Source of the DNA: a virus
Direction: 5' to 3' (one strand)
Length of the DNA: 56,419 nucleotides
Virus record (IMG/VR): IMGVR_UViG_3300028708_000002
Span: 1-56,419 of that record
A model generated the notes under the pieces. That model was not told where the DNA came from, made no database searches, and saw nothing but the letters and a program-made list of their open reading frames with translations. Shown one piece after another: positions 1 to 7,031 of this stretch. The first letter of the stretch is position 1; the number at the start of each line of letters is the position of its first letter. A program made the position numbers and the translations under genes.

Positions 1-138
1 CGAGGTCACCTTGACCGGCGAGAGGTCGACTGCCATCTGGCGGAGGTAGAAGTCCTCGCAGACGACCTTGGCTGAGGGCCAGGACAGCACAAGCTCGATC
101 ATCTGGTCCACCTGGCTCTCCCAGGGGCCAACGAACTC
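1..138. repeat. Left copy of end-to-end overlap (circle junction)
   Basis: Positions 1-138 match 56282-56419 base for base except at 127 and 130. Both copies lie inside the same resolvase reading frame, and joining them gives one intact gene, so the ends overlap as in a circular or circularly permuted molecule. The two differences fall at third codon positions and change no residue. This looks like population variation rather than assembly noise, but a few mis-called bases at a contig end cannot be ruled out. Confidence 0.9.
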
Positions 139-276
139 GCCCGCCGACCAGTGTGCGACGTTCTCAAGGATCTTGTACTCAGGGTCCTCGATCGCCTCCC
201 GGTAGACCGACATCACCGCCCAGCCGGTCGTCCCTCCGGGGTCGAATGAGGCGCATGAGTAGAAGTCCTCATCCAT
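1..276 (-). CDS. RuvC-like Holliday junction resolvase, N-terminal part (runs off window edge)
   Basis: This is the first 92 codons of a gene that continues across the circle junction at 56281-56051; the joined protein is 168 residues. It starts with ATG at 274-276. The motif FDPGGTTGWA near residues 11-20 carries the first catalytic Asp (D12), and VVCEDFY gives E74. The joined C-terminal part supplies D146 and H150 in HARDALKH. This D/E/D pattern is that of the RuvC-like resolvases of actinobacterial phages, which cut branched DNA before packaging. The gene overlaps the end of the upstream 79-residue gene by 8 bases. The family call is firm; the exact substrate is inferred. Confidence 0.85.
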   Translation of the reverse strand, partial: MDEDFYSCASFDPGGTTGWAVMSVYREAIEDPEYKILENVAHWSAGEFVGPWESQVDQMIELVLSWPSAKVVCEDFYLRQMAVDLSPVKVTS

Positions 277-508
277 CTTCGCCCCCGTCCGCGTTCACCG
301 TCCACGGTGCCGCGCCGACATTGATGATCATCGCTTCTACCCGTAGCCCGCCCTGCTCCAGCGCCTCCGGTAGCAACTCCTTCAGGCCCTCAATAGGCAG
401 TGGGCCATCGGTGAATCCCGTCAATACAAGCTGGAACGGCTTCCATCCCGTCACGCCCTCGGGCTCCACGACAAAGAAAGACTTGTGGCGGATAGGCTCA
501 GTCGTCAT
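269..508 (-). CDS. Hypothetical protein, 79 aa
   Basis: A small soluble protein of unknown function starting MTTEPIRHKSFFVVEPEG. I chose the ATG at 506-508 over a longer frame because GGAGG sits 6 bases upstream and the upstream gene's TGA overlaps this ATG. The sequence has no recognised motif, is mildly acidic, and ends NADGGEDG. It overlaps the resolvase start by 8 bases, so the two are probably translationally coupled. Confidence 0.75.
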   Translation of the reverse strand: MTTEPIRHKSFFVVEPEGVTGWKPFQLVLTGFTDGPLPIEGLKELLPEALEQGGLRVEAMIINVGAAPWTVNADGGEDG

Positions 509-651
509 AGCGCCTCCAGGGCTGCGGTGAGTATGGTTGCGCCGATCCCCACTAGGAGAAGGGCAGCGCACACGGCGACCCACCAGCGCCACCCGGAGTC
601 CCAAACACTCTCCGGTGTCTCGTCTGGATTTGGTACCTCTCGCCAGCGCAC
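505..651 (-). CDS. Small single-pass membrane protein, 48 aa
   Basis: A GTG start at 649-651 has GGGAGG five bases upstream, and the stop TGA at 505-507 overlaps the next ATG. The first 26 residues are polar (MRWREVPNPDE at the start). A hydrophobic stretch WWVAVCAALLLVGIGATIL follows and would span the membrane. Function is unknown; it is one of several tiny membrane proteins in this genome. Confidence 0.6.
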   Translation of the reverse strand: MRWREVPNPDETPESVWDSGWRWWVAVCAALLLVGIGATILTAALEAL

Positions 652-720
652 ACTGCCCTCCCATAAAGATCGGCTCCAGACCTGAGGCTAGGACTGGAGC
701 CGCGTTGCCGGAAGTAACCG

Positions 721-1023
721 TTACGGCGATTCGTCACCGAACGCCGAGGCCGGACCCTCTGCCCGCCACACGCCAGCCGCGTCACGGGACACAGGCAGCG
801 TCTCGGCCGCATGGCGTGAGCCAGGCCCCGGCTCAGCCTGCGGCACTGCTACCCGAAGCTCATCGAACGGCACCCCGTGCAGCTTGGCCAGCGACCAGAC
901 GATCCAGTCCCTGTCCTCCGCAGTCGGGCACATGCACACCTCGCGGAGCCCTCCCACGGCGTCCTGTGTGAAGATGGCATTACCCAGCCACCAGATCTTA
1001 GCCAACGGCGTCATCGCAGTCAT
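721..1023 (-). CDS. Hypothetical protein, 100 aa
   Basis: The ATG at 1021-1023 follows GGGAGGAAG. The first 60 residues look folded (WWLGNAIFTQ, DWIVWSLAKLHGVPFDEL) and the C-terminal third is Ala/Pro/Glu-rich and probably disordered. No family is recognised. A 69-base gap without any signal I can name separates it from the next gene. Confidence 0.7.
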   Translation of the reverse strand: MTAMTPLAKIWWLGNAIFTQDAVGGLREVCMCPTAEDRDWIVWSLAKLHGVPFDELRVAVPQAEPGPGSRHAAETLPVSRDAAGVWRAEGPASAFGDESP

Positions 1024-1085
1024 CTCTTCCTCCCATCAGGCCCATATAGGGCCACAGACTAGCAACACGAACAGAACAGCGAACA

Positions 1086-1373
1086 CTAGGAGCGTGGCGG
1101 ATTCCCAGGACAGCGATGCCGAGCGCGCTGGGCGGTGTACTCCTTTTCGCAGTAGAAGCAACCTGGGCCATCTATGGCTAGCAGGCTCTCGCCATCCAGG
1201 AACGGGGTGTGTCCCAGATCCATCAGCCGGTCGATGTTCGCCCGGTAGACCACTGCCCAGATCCATAGGTGCTCCCCGCCCCGCGCGTCGTACTCCGGTA
1301 TCCGGTCGACCTTCCCCGGCACCTCCACATGAGAGCCGGTGTCCACCCATTCCCGCAACGGCATCTCAGGCAC
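1086..1373 (-). CDS. Hypothetical Cys-containing protein, 95 aa
   Basis: The GTG at 1371-1373 lies inside the end of the upstream gene, an arrangement expected for coupled translation; an ATG three codons later is an alternative start. The C-terminal CFYCEKEY followed by RHRCPG could bind zinc through two or three cysteines and a histidine. The central EYDARGGEHLWIWAVVYRA looks like a beta-rich core. Function unknown. Confidence 0.7.
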   Translation of the reverse strand: MPEMPLREWVDTGSHVEVPGKVDRIPEYDARGGEHLWIWAVVYRANIDRLMDLGHTPFLDGESLLAIDGPGCFYCEKEYTAQRARHRCPGNPPRS

Positions 1374-1566
1374 GGTCGTCCCATCTCTTCAGCGCGTCCA
1401 CGAACAGTAGCGCGGGCACTTCCTGGTTGCTGAACTGTCCGGTCGTGGCGTGCGACCCAACCCGGATCGCGCACCAGTAGGCGAGCGACCGGGGCAGCCG
1501 GAAAGCGATCCTCCGCCACCAGGTGTCAGCGCGCCGATTCTTCTCCCACCAGTGGATGTACATCAT
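1366..1566 (-). CDS. Hypothetical protein, 66 aa
   Basis: A short basic protein starting MMYIHWWEKNRRADTWW. Its start overlaps the end of the preceding two-helix membrane protein and its stop overlaps the next start, so it belongs to the same coupled run. No motif is recognised. Confidence 0.7.
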   Translation of the reverse strand: MMYIHWWEKNRRADTWWRRIAFRLPRSLAYWCAIRVGSHATTGQFSNQEVPALLFVDALKRWDDRA

Positions 1567-1730
1567 GTCACCAACCAGTAGGTCACGAGAGCGATTGCCG
1601 TCACAAGGATCATGACAGCTGTCACAACATCGCTCAACCCGGCGCGAGCGAGCTTGGATAGTCCGACGTCAAGAGCAGCCATCCCTAGTGCCCAGATGAC
1701 GATTGAGACCGTCCACTGCCACCATTCCAT
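1563..1730 (-). CDS. Small two-helix membrane protein, 55 aa
   Basis: The ATG at 1728-1730 overlaps the TGA of the thyX-like gene. The sequence has two hydrophobic segments, TVSIVIWALGMAALDVGL and VVTAVMILVTAIALVTYWL, separated by a short loop with Lys and Arg, so it should cross the membrane twice. Function unknown. Confidence 0.65.
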   Translation of the reverse strand: MEWWQWTVSIVIWALGMAALDVGLSKLARAGLSDVVTAVMILVTAIALVTYWLVT

Positions 1731-2782
1731 CAGGCACCGATCCGGTACCGAGGAGCCGGGAGGAAGGTCCGGTTGTCTTGCTTGGCCCACGGGAGGTCGC
1801 ACTGCCCCTCGACCGACTCCCACCCCTGGAAGGTGCACTTGTGGATGTCGCCTACGCCGTAGCAGTCCGGGCAGGGTTGATCCTTGCCATTGACCGCAGG
1901 GTAGTAGCCGTGCCCCTCGCAGGTCTCGCAGGGCTTGATGGGCTTCTCACAACTGATCTTGATGTACGGCTCCAGGAACGGGTGTGCCTCGATGACGATC
2001 CGCCGCGCCTCTCGGGCGTACTGCACCATCTCCCAGAGGAACATCGAGCAGCCCCGGTAGGCGAACACCGCAATGAACTCCCGCACGGTGTACTCACACA
2101 GGATGTAGTTGGTAGTCCCCTCCGGGAGGATGTAACGAGCGTCCTGATAGGACACTCCGGCGTCGCACGCGGCCTTGTACGCGGCCCACGACGCGACCAG
2201 CGCCTGCTTCCAGAGATCCGAGACGTTCGACCCCGCCCTGAACACGCTCTCCGGCCAGCGCTGGTTCGGCCGGTCCCCGTACCAGGTAGCCCGTTGGGAC
2301 TGCTGGTGATACGCTGCCTTGCGGGTACGGACAATCTGGTGCGTGAGAGCACGGGACGCGCCGGTCACCTGGAACACGAGCGTCTGGCTCTCAAGCGCCG
2401 CCTGGAGCCCGCCCCGCATCATCTCGTGCGCGTCCTCCTCGGTCTCCGGCTCATCGGGGTGAATGCCGGTCGTGGCCCGGAGCGCTCGCGACAGGACGCG
2501 CTTGAACGATGCCTCATCGATGCCCTGAATGAGTTCAACCTTCAGGTTGTCCACGCCGATGTCCACGCGCCCCTCATCGTACGGAGAGACGTGCGAGCCG
2601 TCGTTGTTGGAGTGGCTGGAGAAGTTCCTGTCAGACAGCAGCGCCGAGGGCCTGGATCCCTCGATGCCTCGCGGGTCGCGGGAGTACATGAGCCCGCTGT
2701 GCCAGGACGACCGGACCGAGGCCGGGTCCCAGTCCCCGTTGTACGGCTGTTGCCCCCTATGGCGCTCCAGCCACGTACTCAT
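1730..2782 (-). CDS. thyX: Flavin-dependent thymidylate synthase with C-terminal zinc segment
   Basis: ThyX makes dTMP from dUMP with FAD, NADPH and methylene-tetrahydrofolate. The signature RHR-x7-S appears here as RTR at residues 152-154 and S162. The block ARYILPEGTTNYILCEYTV (215-233) and the conserved Arg region before FLWEMVQYAREA (248-259) also fit. At 350 residues it is longer than the usual 210-250. The extra length includes a 60-residue N-terminal leader and a C-terminal segment, CETCEGHG (285-292) and CPDCYGVG (304-311), of the DnaJ zinc-finger kind; C278, C316 and C328 are further candidate ligands. The gene overlaps both neighbours by a few bases. The family is clear; altered chemistry is possible because of the H-to-T change. 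Confidence 0.88.
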   Translation of the reverse strand: MSTWLERHRGQQPYNGDWDPASVRSSWHSGLMYSRDPRGIEGSRPSALLSDRNFSSHSNNDGSHVSPYDEGRVDIGVDNLKVELIQGIDEASFKRVLSRALRATTGIHPDEPETEEDAHEMMRGGLQAALESQTLVFQVTGASRALTHQIVRTRKAAYHQQSQRATWYGDRPNQRWPESVFRAGSNVSDLWKQALVASWAAYKAACDAGVSYQDARYILPEGTTNYILCEYTVREFIAVFAYRGCSMFLWEMVQYAREARRIVIEAHPFLEPYIKISCEKPIKPCETCEGHGYYPAVNGKDQPCPDCYGVGDIHKCTFQGWESVEGQCDLPWAKQDNRTFLPAPRYRIGA

Positions 2783-3171
2783 CGGCGCGTCCTCTCCGGA
2801 ATCGGCGCGAACGGCTTGACGACCGGAGGCCCGGCCGGGAGGAGATCCGTGTTTGGGTGGAGGATCAGCTGCGCCTCCGCGATCGTGTGGAGGTACGCCG
2901 TGATCTCCTCCAAGGCGTCCAGGGTGGAGCCGAGCGTTGACTCCATGCTGTCCAGTCGCTCGTTGACGACCCGCATCTGGCGCCGGTCAGTCACGCCGCG
3001 ACGCCGGTACTCCTCGGCGAACTCAGCGAGGACTGCGCCCAGGAGCGCGAGGATCGTCAGCGCCCCGGCCGCAACCGCGAACCACCAGCGGTCCGCCCCG
3101 GCTCCGAGCGCGAACGCCGTTGCGCCGAAGCCCCACAGCGCCAGGAATAGGAACACACCTTTGAGTCTCAT
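2779..3171 (-). CDS. Membrane-anchored coiled-coil protein, 130 aa
   Basis: The ATG at 3169-3171 follows the GAAGGGAACTGAG start signal used at many genes here. Two membrane helices (GVFLFLALWGFGATAFAL and WWFAVAAGALTILALLGAVL) are followed by a basic patch (EEYRRRGVTDRRQ) and a coiled-coil-like stretch with heptad hydrophobics. The tail is Pro-rich. No known family. It overlaps the thyX start by 4 bases. Confidence 0.7.
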   Translation of the reverse strand: MRLKGVFLFLALWGFGATAFALGAGADRWWFAVAAGALTILALLGAVLAEFAEEYRRRGVTDRRQMRVVNERLDSMESTLGSTLDALEEITAYLHTIAEAQLILHPNTDLLPAGPPVVKPFAPIPERTRR

Positions 3172-3172
3172 C

Positions 3173-3475
3173 TCAGTTCCCTTCATTGCATTCCCCGGTC
3201 CCGAGGAGGGCGGGGCAGTGCTTGCGTAGGTGCGAGAGGAGCCTGTTGCTGTTGTCGATAGCCCGATCCAATCGGCCATCTCCATGGCGCGCCCAGCCAG
3301 CATCAGTGATCTCCCCGGCAAGCGAGATGGTGGGCACCCCTTTGCCATCACGTAGCAGGGTCATGGTTTCGGGCCGGATGAGCCAGGATGATGTTCCATC
3401 CTTCCCGCTTGCAAACCGGACCTCGACAAGCACCAGTCCGGCATCGGGTATCCGTAGCGCATCCTCATTGATCAC
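3173..3475 (-). CDS. Hypothetical protein, 100 aa
   Basis: A soluble, mixed alpha/beta-looking protein with no recognised motif, starting MINEDALRIPDAGLVLVEVR. An AGAGGAG sits about 10 bases before the ATG. It is followed immediately by the membrane coiled-coil gene. Confidence 0.7.
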   Translation of the reverse strand: MINEDALRIPDAGLVLVEVRFASGKDGTSSWLIRPETMTLLRDGKGVPTISLAGEITDAGWARHGDGRLDRAIDNSNRLLSHLRKHCPALLGTGECNEGN

Positions 3476-3499
3476 AACAGGCTCCTCTCACGTCTCCTA

Positions 3500-3514
3500 G
3501 CCTCCCGAGGAGGC
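3500..3514 (-). terminator. Short hairpin between genes
   Basis: GCCTCC at 3500-3505 and GGAGGC at 3509-3514 form a 6-bp stem with a 3-base loop, 10 bases past a TAG stop. No U-run follows on the transcript, so it may be a pause or processing site instead of a terminator. Confidence 0.3.
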
Positions 3515-3524
3515 GCGGCTGCCG

Positions 3525-4106
3525 CTAGGCCTGGGGGTTGTCCTTGATTGGTCTGCCACCCTGGTACAGCGGCTCGCCACCCCACTCCTCGTCGTCACGC
3601 TTCTCCTCGGCCGCGACCATCTCCAGGTCATCGTCGGCGGTGCCTCCCAGGCGCTCAGCCACGCCCTCATCAACAGCCACAGCCTCAGCCTCCGCAGCCT
3701 TGGCAGCCTGTTCCGCAATCACCTGACGCTCGTGCTCGGCGATGGACTCCGCGACCTTCTCCGGCGTCGTGTCGAGATCGCCCAGCTTGTGCATCTCGCC
3801 GGTCTTGCTGTTGAGCCCGTAGATCCCAGGCCCGTCAACCATCCCCTCGGCTGCGGCCTCCCGGATGGCCTCCTTGAGGACCTCCTTGTCGTCATCGTCC
3901 AGGTTCGCTCCGTCGCCGAGGATCGACGCCAGGAGCGCTACCTTGTCAGCCGCCGCGACCTCGCTGCGGAGCTTCTGCGCCGTGGCGTACATGATGGCCG
4001 CAAGCGTCATGGTGTCCTCCAACAAGACATCTGCCACGACGTCAACGCCATCCTCGCCGATCCGTGCCCGCCACAGCTGAAAGCGGTAGCTTGCCTTGGT
4101 GTCCAC
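3525..4106 (-). CDS. Hypothetical acidic protein beside polymerase gene, 193 aa
   Basis: The start follows the polymerase stop directly (4107). The N-terminal half looks folded (SYRFQLWRARIGEDGVDVVADVL). The middle is helical with DDDDKEVLKEAIREAAAE, and the C-terminal third is Glu/Ala/Asp-rich and probably disordered or coiled coil. No family is recognised. Tight linkage to the DnaE gene suggests a role in replication, which is inference only. Confidence 0.7.
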   Translation of the reverse strand: MDTKASYRFQLWRARIGEDGVDVVADVLLEDTMTLAAIMYATAQKLRSEVAAADKVALLASILGDGANLDDDDKEVLKEAIREAAAEGMVDGPGIYGLNSKTGEMHKLGDLDTTPEKVAESIAEHERQVIAEQAAKAAEAEAVAVDEGVAERLGGTADDDLEMVAAEEKRDDEEWGGEPLYQGGRPIKDNPQA

Positions 4107-6395
4107 TTACTCCTCCTCCGGGTCAATGACCACGATCTCCTCTGCGTACATGCTCGCTCCAAAGCCTCCCTTGGACTTCCGTGCCCGCACATAGATGACA
4201 TCGTGTCCCGGCCTGATCTTTGACAGAGCCCGCTGCAGTCGCGGGTAGTCGAACCGGTTCACGCGGACGTACACATCCTCATCATCCGCGTCATAGCAGT
4301 GCAACACACAGGAGGTCGGGAGGTCGGGACGGCGCATCTCCTTTCTAATGGTCGCCACGTCCTTGCCGCTACGGGCGCGCTCATCTTCAATGAAGTCCTT
4401 GTACTCCTTCAGCTTGACGTAGCCCATCCAGTAGATCCGCGCGTCAGCCGGAGCGTCTAGGATGCCGTCGCTGTTGTGCGTAGGACGGGGCAGCGGGATC
4501 GAGCCGGAAGCGATATCGGCAGCCACAGCGGCCAGCCCGCGCCGCACGCGGAGCAGCCCGAACGGATCGTCAGACTCAAGCTGCTCGCGGAACTTCTCCA
4601 GCACGGCCGGACCGACCCCGTTCACCTCAAGGAGTTGATCAACCGACACCAGCGCCTTGCCCTTCTCCGCCGCGTACCTGTCCAGCTTTCGCCCCAGGAC
4701 CTCGCCCACCCCGTTCAGCTGGGTGTAGCCTGCCAGGACCTCGCCGGAGCGGATCGTCCACGAGCTACCCGACGCGCCGAGGACGACGCCGCGAACCTTG
4801 ATGCCGTGCTTCTCCGCATCCTTGATGAGACGCGCCCACTTCTCCTTCGGGAGCTTCGCCAGCTGCGCCGCATAGAACGCCTCTGGGTAGTGGACCTTCA
4901 TGTACTGCGCCCAGAATCCGATCAGCGTGTAGGAGAGGCTGTGCGCGTACACAAAGGCGTAGGACGCGGAGGTCACGACCCGCGACCAGACCTCCATCGC
5001 TAGCTTCCGCGAGACCCCGTGGAGGTCGGCGCTCCGGTTCATGAAGTCCTCGGCCGATGTGTTGAACTGTGCCTCGCCTAGCTTCTGCGAGATGATGCGC
5101 CGGATGTCGTGGACGCGCCGGAGCGGGAGCCCACCGAACGTCGAGAGCGCCCGCAGGATCTGCTCCTGATAGATGATGGTCCCTTTGGTACCCTTGGTGA
5201 TCTCATCGATGATCGGGTGCAGCGATACCATCTCCCGCTTGCCGTACTTGACGTCGATGTACTCGGCTGTGGTGCCGCTGAACAGAGGACCGGGGCGGGA
5301 CAGCCCGTTGATATCAACACACTCCAGGAAGGAGTCCGGCTTGACGTCTCGGGTCACTAGCCGCGTGGCCCGCCCCTCAAACTGGAAGATGCCGACCACG
5401 TCACAGCGCCGGAACGCCTCCAGCGTCTCGGGATCGTCGGTCGGGATCGCGTACAGATCCTCCAGGCTCATCCCGACCTCGGCGATAGCGCTGGCGAGCA
5501 TCCCCATAGTCTTCAGTCCAAGTAGGTCGATCTTCATCAGCCCGAGGTACTCAGCGTCATACTTGTTCACCGAGACGGCGACGGTCCTCCGCCCCTTCGC
5601 GTCCTCGCGCTCATACTGTGCGCAGACCTCGGCGATGGGTGTGTTGGTGATGATGAGTCCGGCGGAGTGGGTCGACATCCCCCGGTAGTTGCCCTCCAGT
5701 GCCACTGCCATCTTAAGCGCCGGGTGCTTCTCCAGGATCTCCGCCGCTTGCGGGAACATGGCGAGCGTGTCCTCAAGCGTCGCGTCCGCACGGGAGTCTC
5801 CACCCGACCGGTCGATGATCATATCCTTCAGAGCCTCGGCGTCGCTCTTGGGGATGCGGTAGACGCGCGCTACATCATCGATCGTGTTGCGGCCCTTGAA
5901 CTTGGTGAAGGTCCCGACGTTACCGACCCTGTCCTGATTGAACTTCTCTGCCGCGTGCGCCTGAACCTCGTTGCGACGCCCATCGTCAAAGTCGATGTCG
6001 ATGTCTGGTGGGTCCTCCCGGCCGGGCACGATGAACCGGGAGAAGTCCATCAGCGGGTAGAGCAACGGGTCGACCTCGGTGATGCGGAGAAGGAAGCACA
6101 CCAGCGACGCAGCCGAGGAGCCGCGCCCCGGACCGACTGCGATGCCGTGATCCTTGGCGTACCTGACGATGTAGGAGACCACAAGGAAGTAGTCCACGAA
6201 GTCCTGGCCTACGATCAGCCTCATCTCCAGCCTGATCTGGTCGACCGATCCCGGTTGCGGAGTCCAGCCGTGTGCTAGCCGGTACCGCCATCCCTCACGG
6301 AGCCAGTCCCACAGCAACTCTTCGGACGGGATAGGCCTGCCAGTACCAGACCGGTCGCGCTCCTTCACAGGGGCGAGCCGTGAGCTTGTTGCCAA
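4107..6395 (-). CDS. dnaE: DNA polymerase III alpha, polymerase core (split gene, lacks PHP)
   Basis: This 762-residue protein covers the palm, thumb, fingers and beta-binding part of bacterial C-family polymerases but has no PHP domain. Visible motifs in order are GPGRGSSAASLV, PPDIDIDFDDGRR with the two catalytic Asp, GLMKIDLLGLKTM with the third Asp, GIFQFEGRATRLV, and SRPGPLFSG. A helix-hairpin-helix-like LEVNGVGPAVLEKF comes later. The first start after an in-frame stop is TTG at 6393-6395; GTG ten codons on is an alternative. The matching PHP half is the separate gene at 7024-7974. The two proteins meet end to end at the usual linker, so they presumably work as a complex. Confidence 0.93.
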   Translation of the reverse strand: MATSSRLAPVKERDRSGTGRPIPSEELLWDWLREGWRYRLAHGWTPQPGSVDQIRLEMRLIVGQDFVDYFLVVSYIVRYAKDHGIAVGPGRGSSAASLVCFLLRITEVDPLLYPLMDFSRFIVPGREDPPDIDIDFDDGRRNEVQAHAAEKFNQDRVGNVGTFTKFKGRNTIDDVARVYRIPKSDAEALKDMIIDRSGGDSRADATLEDTLAMFPQAAEILEKHPALKMAVALEGNYRGMSTHSAGLIITNTPIAEVCAQYEREDAKGRRTVAVSVNKYDAEYLGLMKIDLLGLKTMGMLASAIAEVGMSLEDLYAIPTDDPETLEAFRRCDVVGIFQFEGRATRLVTRDVKPDSFLECVDINGLSRPGPLFSGTTAEYIDVKYGKREMVSLHPIIDEITKGTKGTIIYQEQILRALSTFGGLPLRRVHDIRRIISQKLGEAQFNTSAEDFMNRSADLHGVSRKLAMEVWSRVVTSASYAFVYAHSLSYTLIGFWAQYMKVHYPEAFYAAQLAKLPKEKWARLIKDAEKHGIKVRGVVLGASGSSWTIRSGEVLAGYTQLNGVGEVLGRKLDRYAAEKGKALVSVDQLLEVNGVGPAVLEKFREQLESDDPFGLLRVRRGLAAVAADIASGSIPLPRPTHNSDGILDAPADARIYWMGYVKLKEYKDFIEDERARSGKDVATIRKEMRRPDLPTSCVLHCYDADDEDVYVRVNRFDYPRLQRALSKIRPGHDVIYVRARKSKGGFGASMYAEEIVVIDPEEE

Positions 6396-6591
6396 TTGCC
6401 CATCCCTTCATCGGTATCTCCCGGTCCAGACGGTAACGGTTGCGCGCGGCGCGCTCATTCAGGTGCCTCAATAACGCGCGGCGCTTGTACGGAGGTAGAT
6501 GCTCCAACAGGTAGCCCCGCAGCGGTTCCATCGGAGACCGGTCGATCATCATCACCAACGGTTCCAACACAGTCGCCTTTCCAGTCCTCAT
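6295..6591 (-). CDS. Hypothetical basic protein overlapping dnaE start, 98 aa
   Basis: The frame overlaps the polymerase gene by 101 bases and the preceding frame by 137 bases. The part from PLRGYLLEHLPPYKRRAL onward looks like a real, helical, basic protein. The first 20 codons are doubtful because they lie inside the neighbouring frame, and later ATG codons near residues 14-21 are possible starts. No motif is recognised. Confidence 0.5.
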   Translation of the reverse strand: MRTGKATVLEPLVMMIDRSPMEPLRGYLLEHLPPYKRRALLRHLNERAARNRYRLDREIPMKGWAIGNKLTARPCEGARPVWYWQAYPVRRVAVGLAP

Positions 6592-6748
6592 GTTCCCACG
6601 GCCACCACACGACCGGGCAACCCCTCTCGCATACCATCACCGGGATCTTCTGCCTCACACCGCCGAACGTCCATCGGTGCGGGAGCGTGACCTCCGGCCT
6701 CGGTGCGGCCGGGCGAGCGAGACTCCCCAGCCACCTACGGATACCCAT
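6455..6748 (-). CDS. Hypothetical protein, 97 aa
   Basis: Starts MGIRRWLGSLARPAAPRP. The central PHRWTFGGVRQKIPVMV and VCERGCPVVWWPWEHEDWKGD look protein-like, with two cysteines close together. The last 30 residues overlap the next frame and are low complexity. Either two overlapping genes exist here or the longer product is made by a shift between frames. Function unknown. Confidence 0.5.
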   Translation of the reverse strand: MGIRRWLGSLARPAAPRPEVTLPHRWTFGGVRQKIPVMVCERGCPVVWWPWEHEDWKGDCVGTVGDDDRPVSDGTAAGLPVGASTSVQAPRVIEAPE

Positions 6749-6818
6749 TTGCCTCTCCTCACATACCTACAGTCCCAGGACCGAAAGCATACGGGACAAG
6801 GCAGGTAGCTTCCCCAGC

Positions 6819-7031
6819 TCACTTCTTTGGTGCGTCGCACGGACCGTGATGAGCGTAGTGGAGCCGACAGGCCAGGTTAGAGCACGGTCCCTTGATGTCG
6901 CGCAGTTCCGTCTCCCGGATCAGGAGGACGTTCACCAGCGCCGACACTTGGCTCTGCAGGCGCTTGATGGTCGCCTCATCCTTCCCGCCCCGGCCAGGCT
7001 CCGATCGCACCGGCTTCATCCTGTTACTCAT
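6819..7031 (-). CDS. Small coiled-coil Cys/His protein, 70 aa
   Basis: The frame overlaps the PHP gene stop by 8 bases. The middle, TIKRLQSQVSALVNVLLIRETEL, has the heptad pattern of a short coiled coil. The C-terminal GPCSNLACRLHYAHHGPCD carries three Cys and three His and could bind zinc. It lies between the two halves of the polymerase, so a linking role is conceivable but unproven. Confidence 0.65.
   Translation of the reverse strand: MSNRMKPVRSEPGRGGKDEATIKRLQSQVSALVNVLLIRETELRDIKGPCSNLACRLHYAHHGPCDAPKK

Noticed and set aside
1036-1140. Possible short membrane peptide ending VLFVLLVCGPIWA
   Set aside because: The hydrophobic end is attractive, but no usable start codon lies within range of a ribosome site; the nearest GTG would leave only 16 residues.
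1703-3229. 508-codon plus-strand frame opposite thyX
   Set aside because: It lies antisense to a clear ThyX and overlaps other minus-strand genes. It is long only because GC-rich codons leave few stops; no domain or ribosome site is seen.
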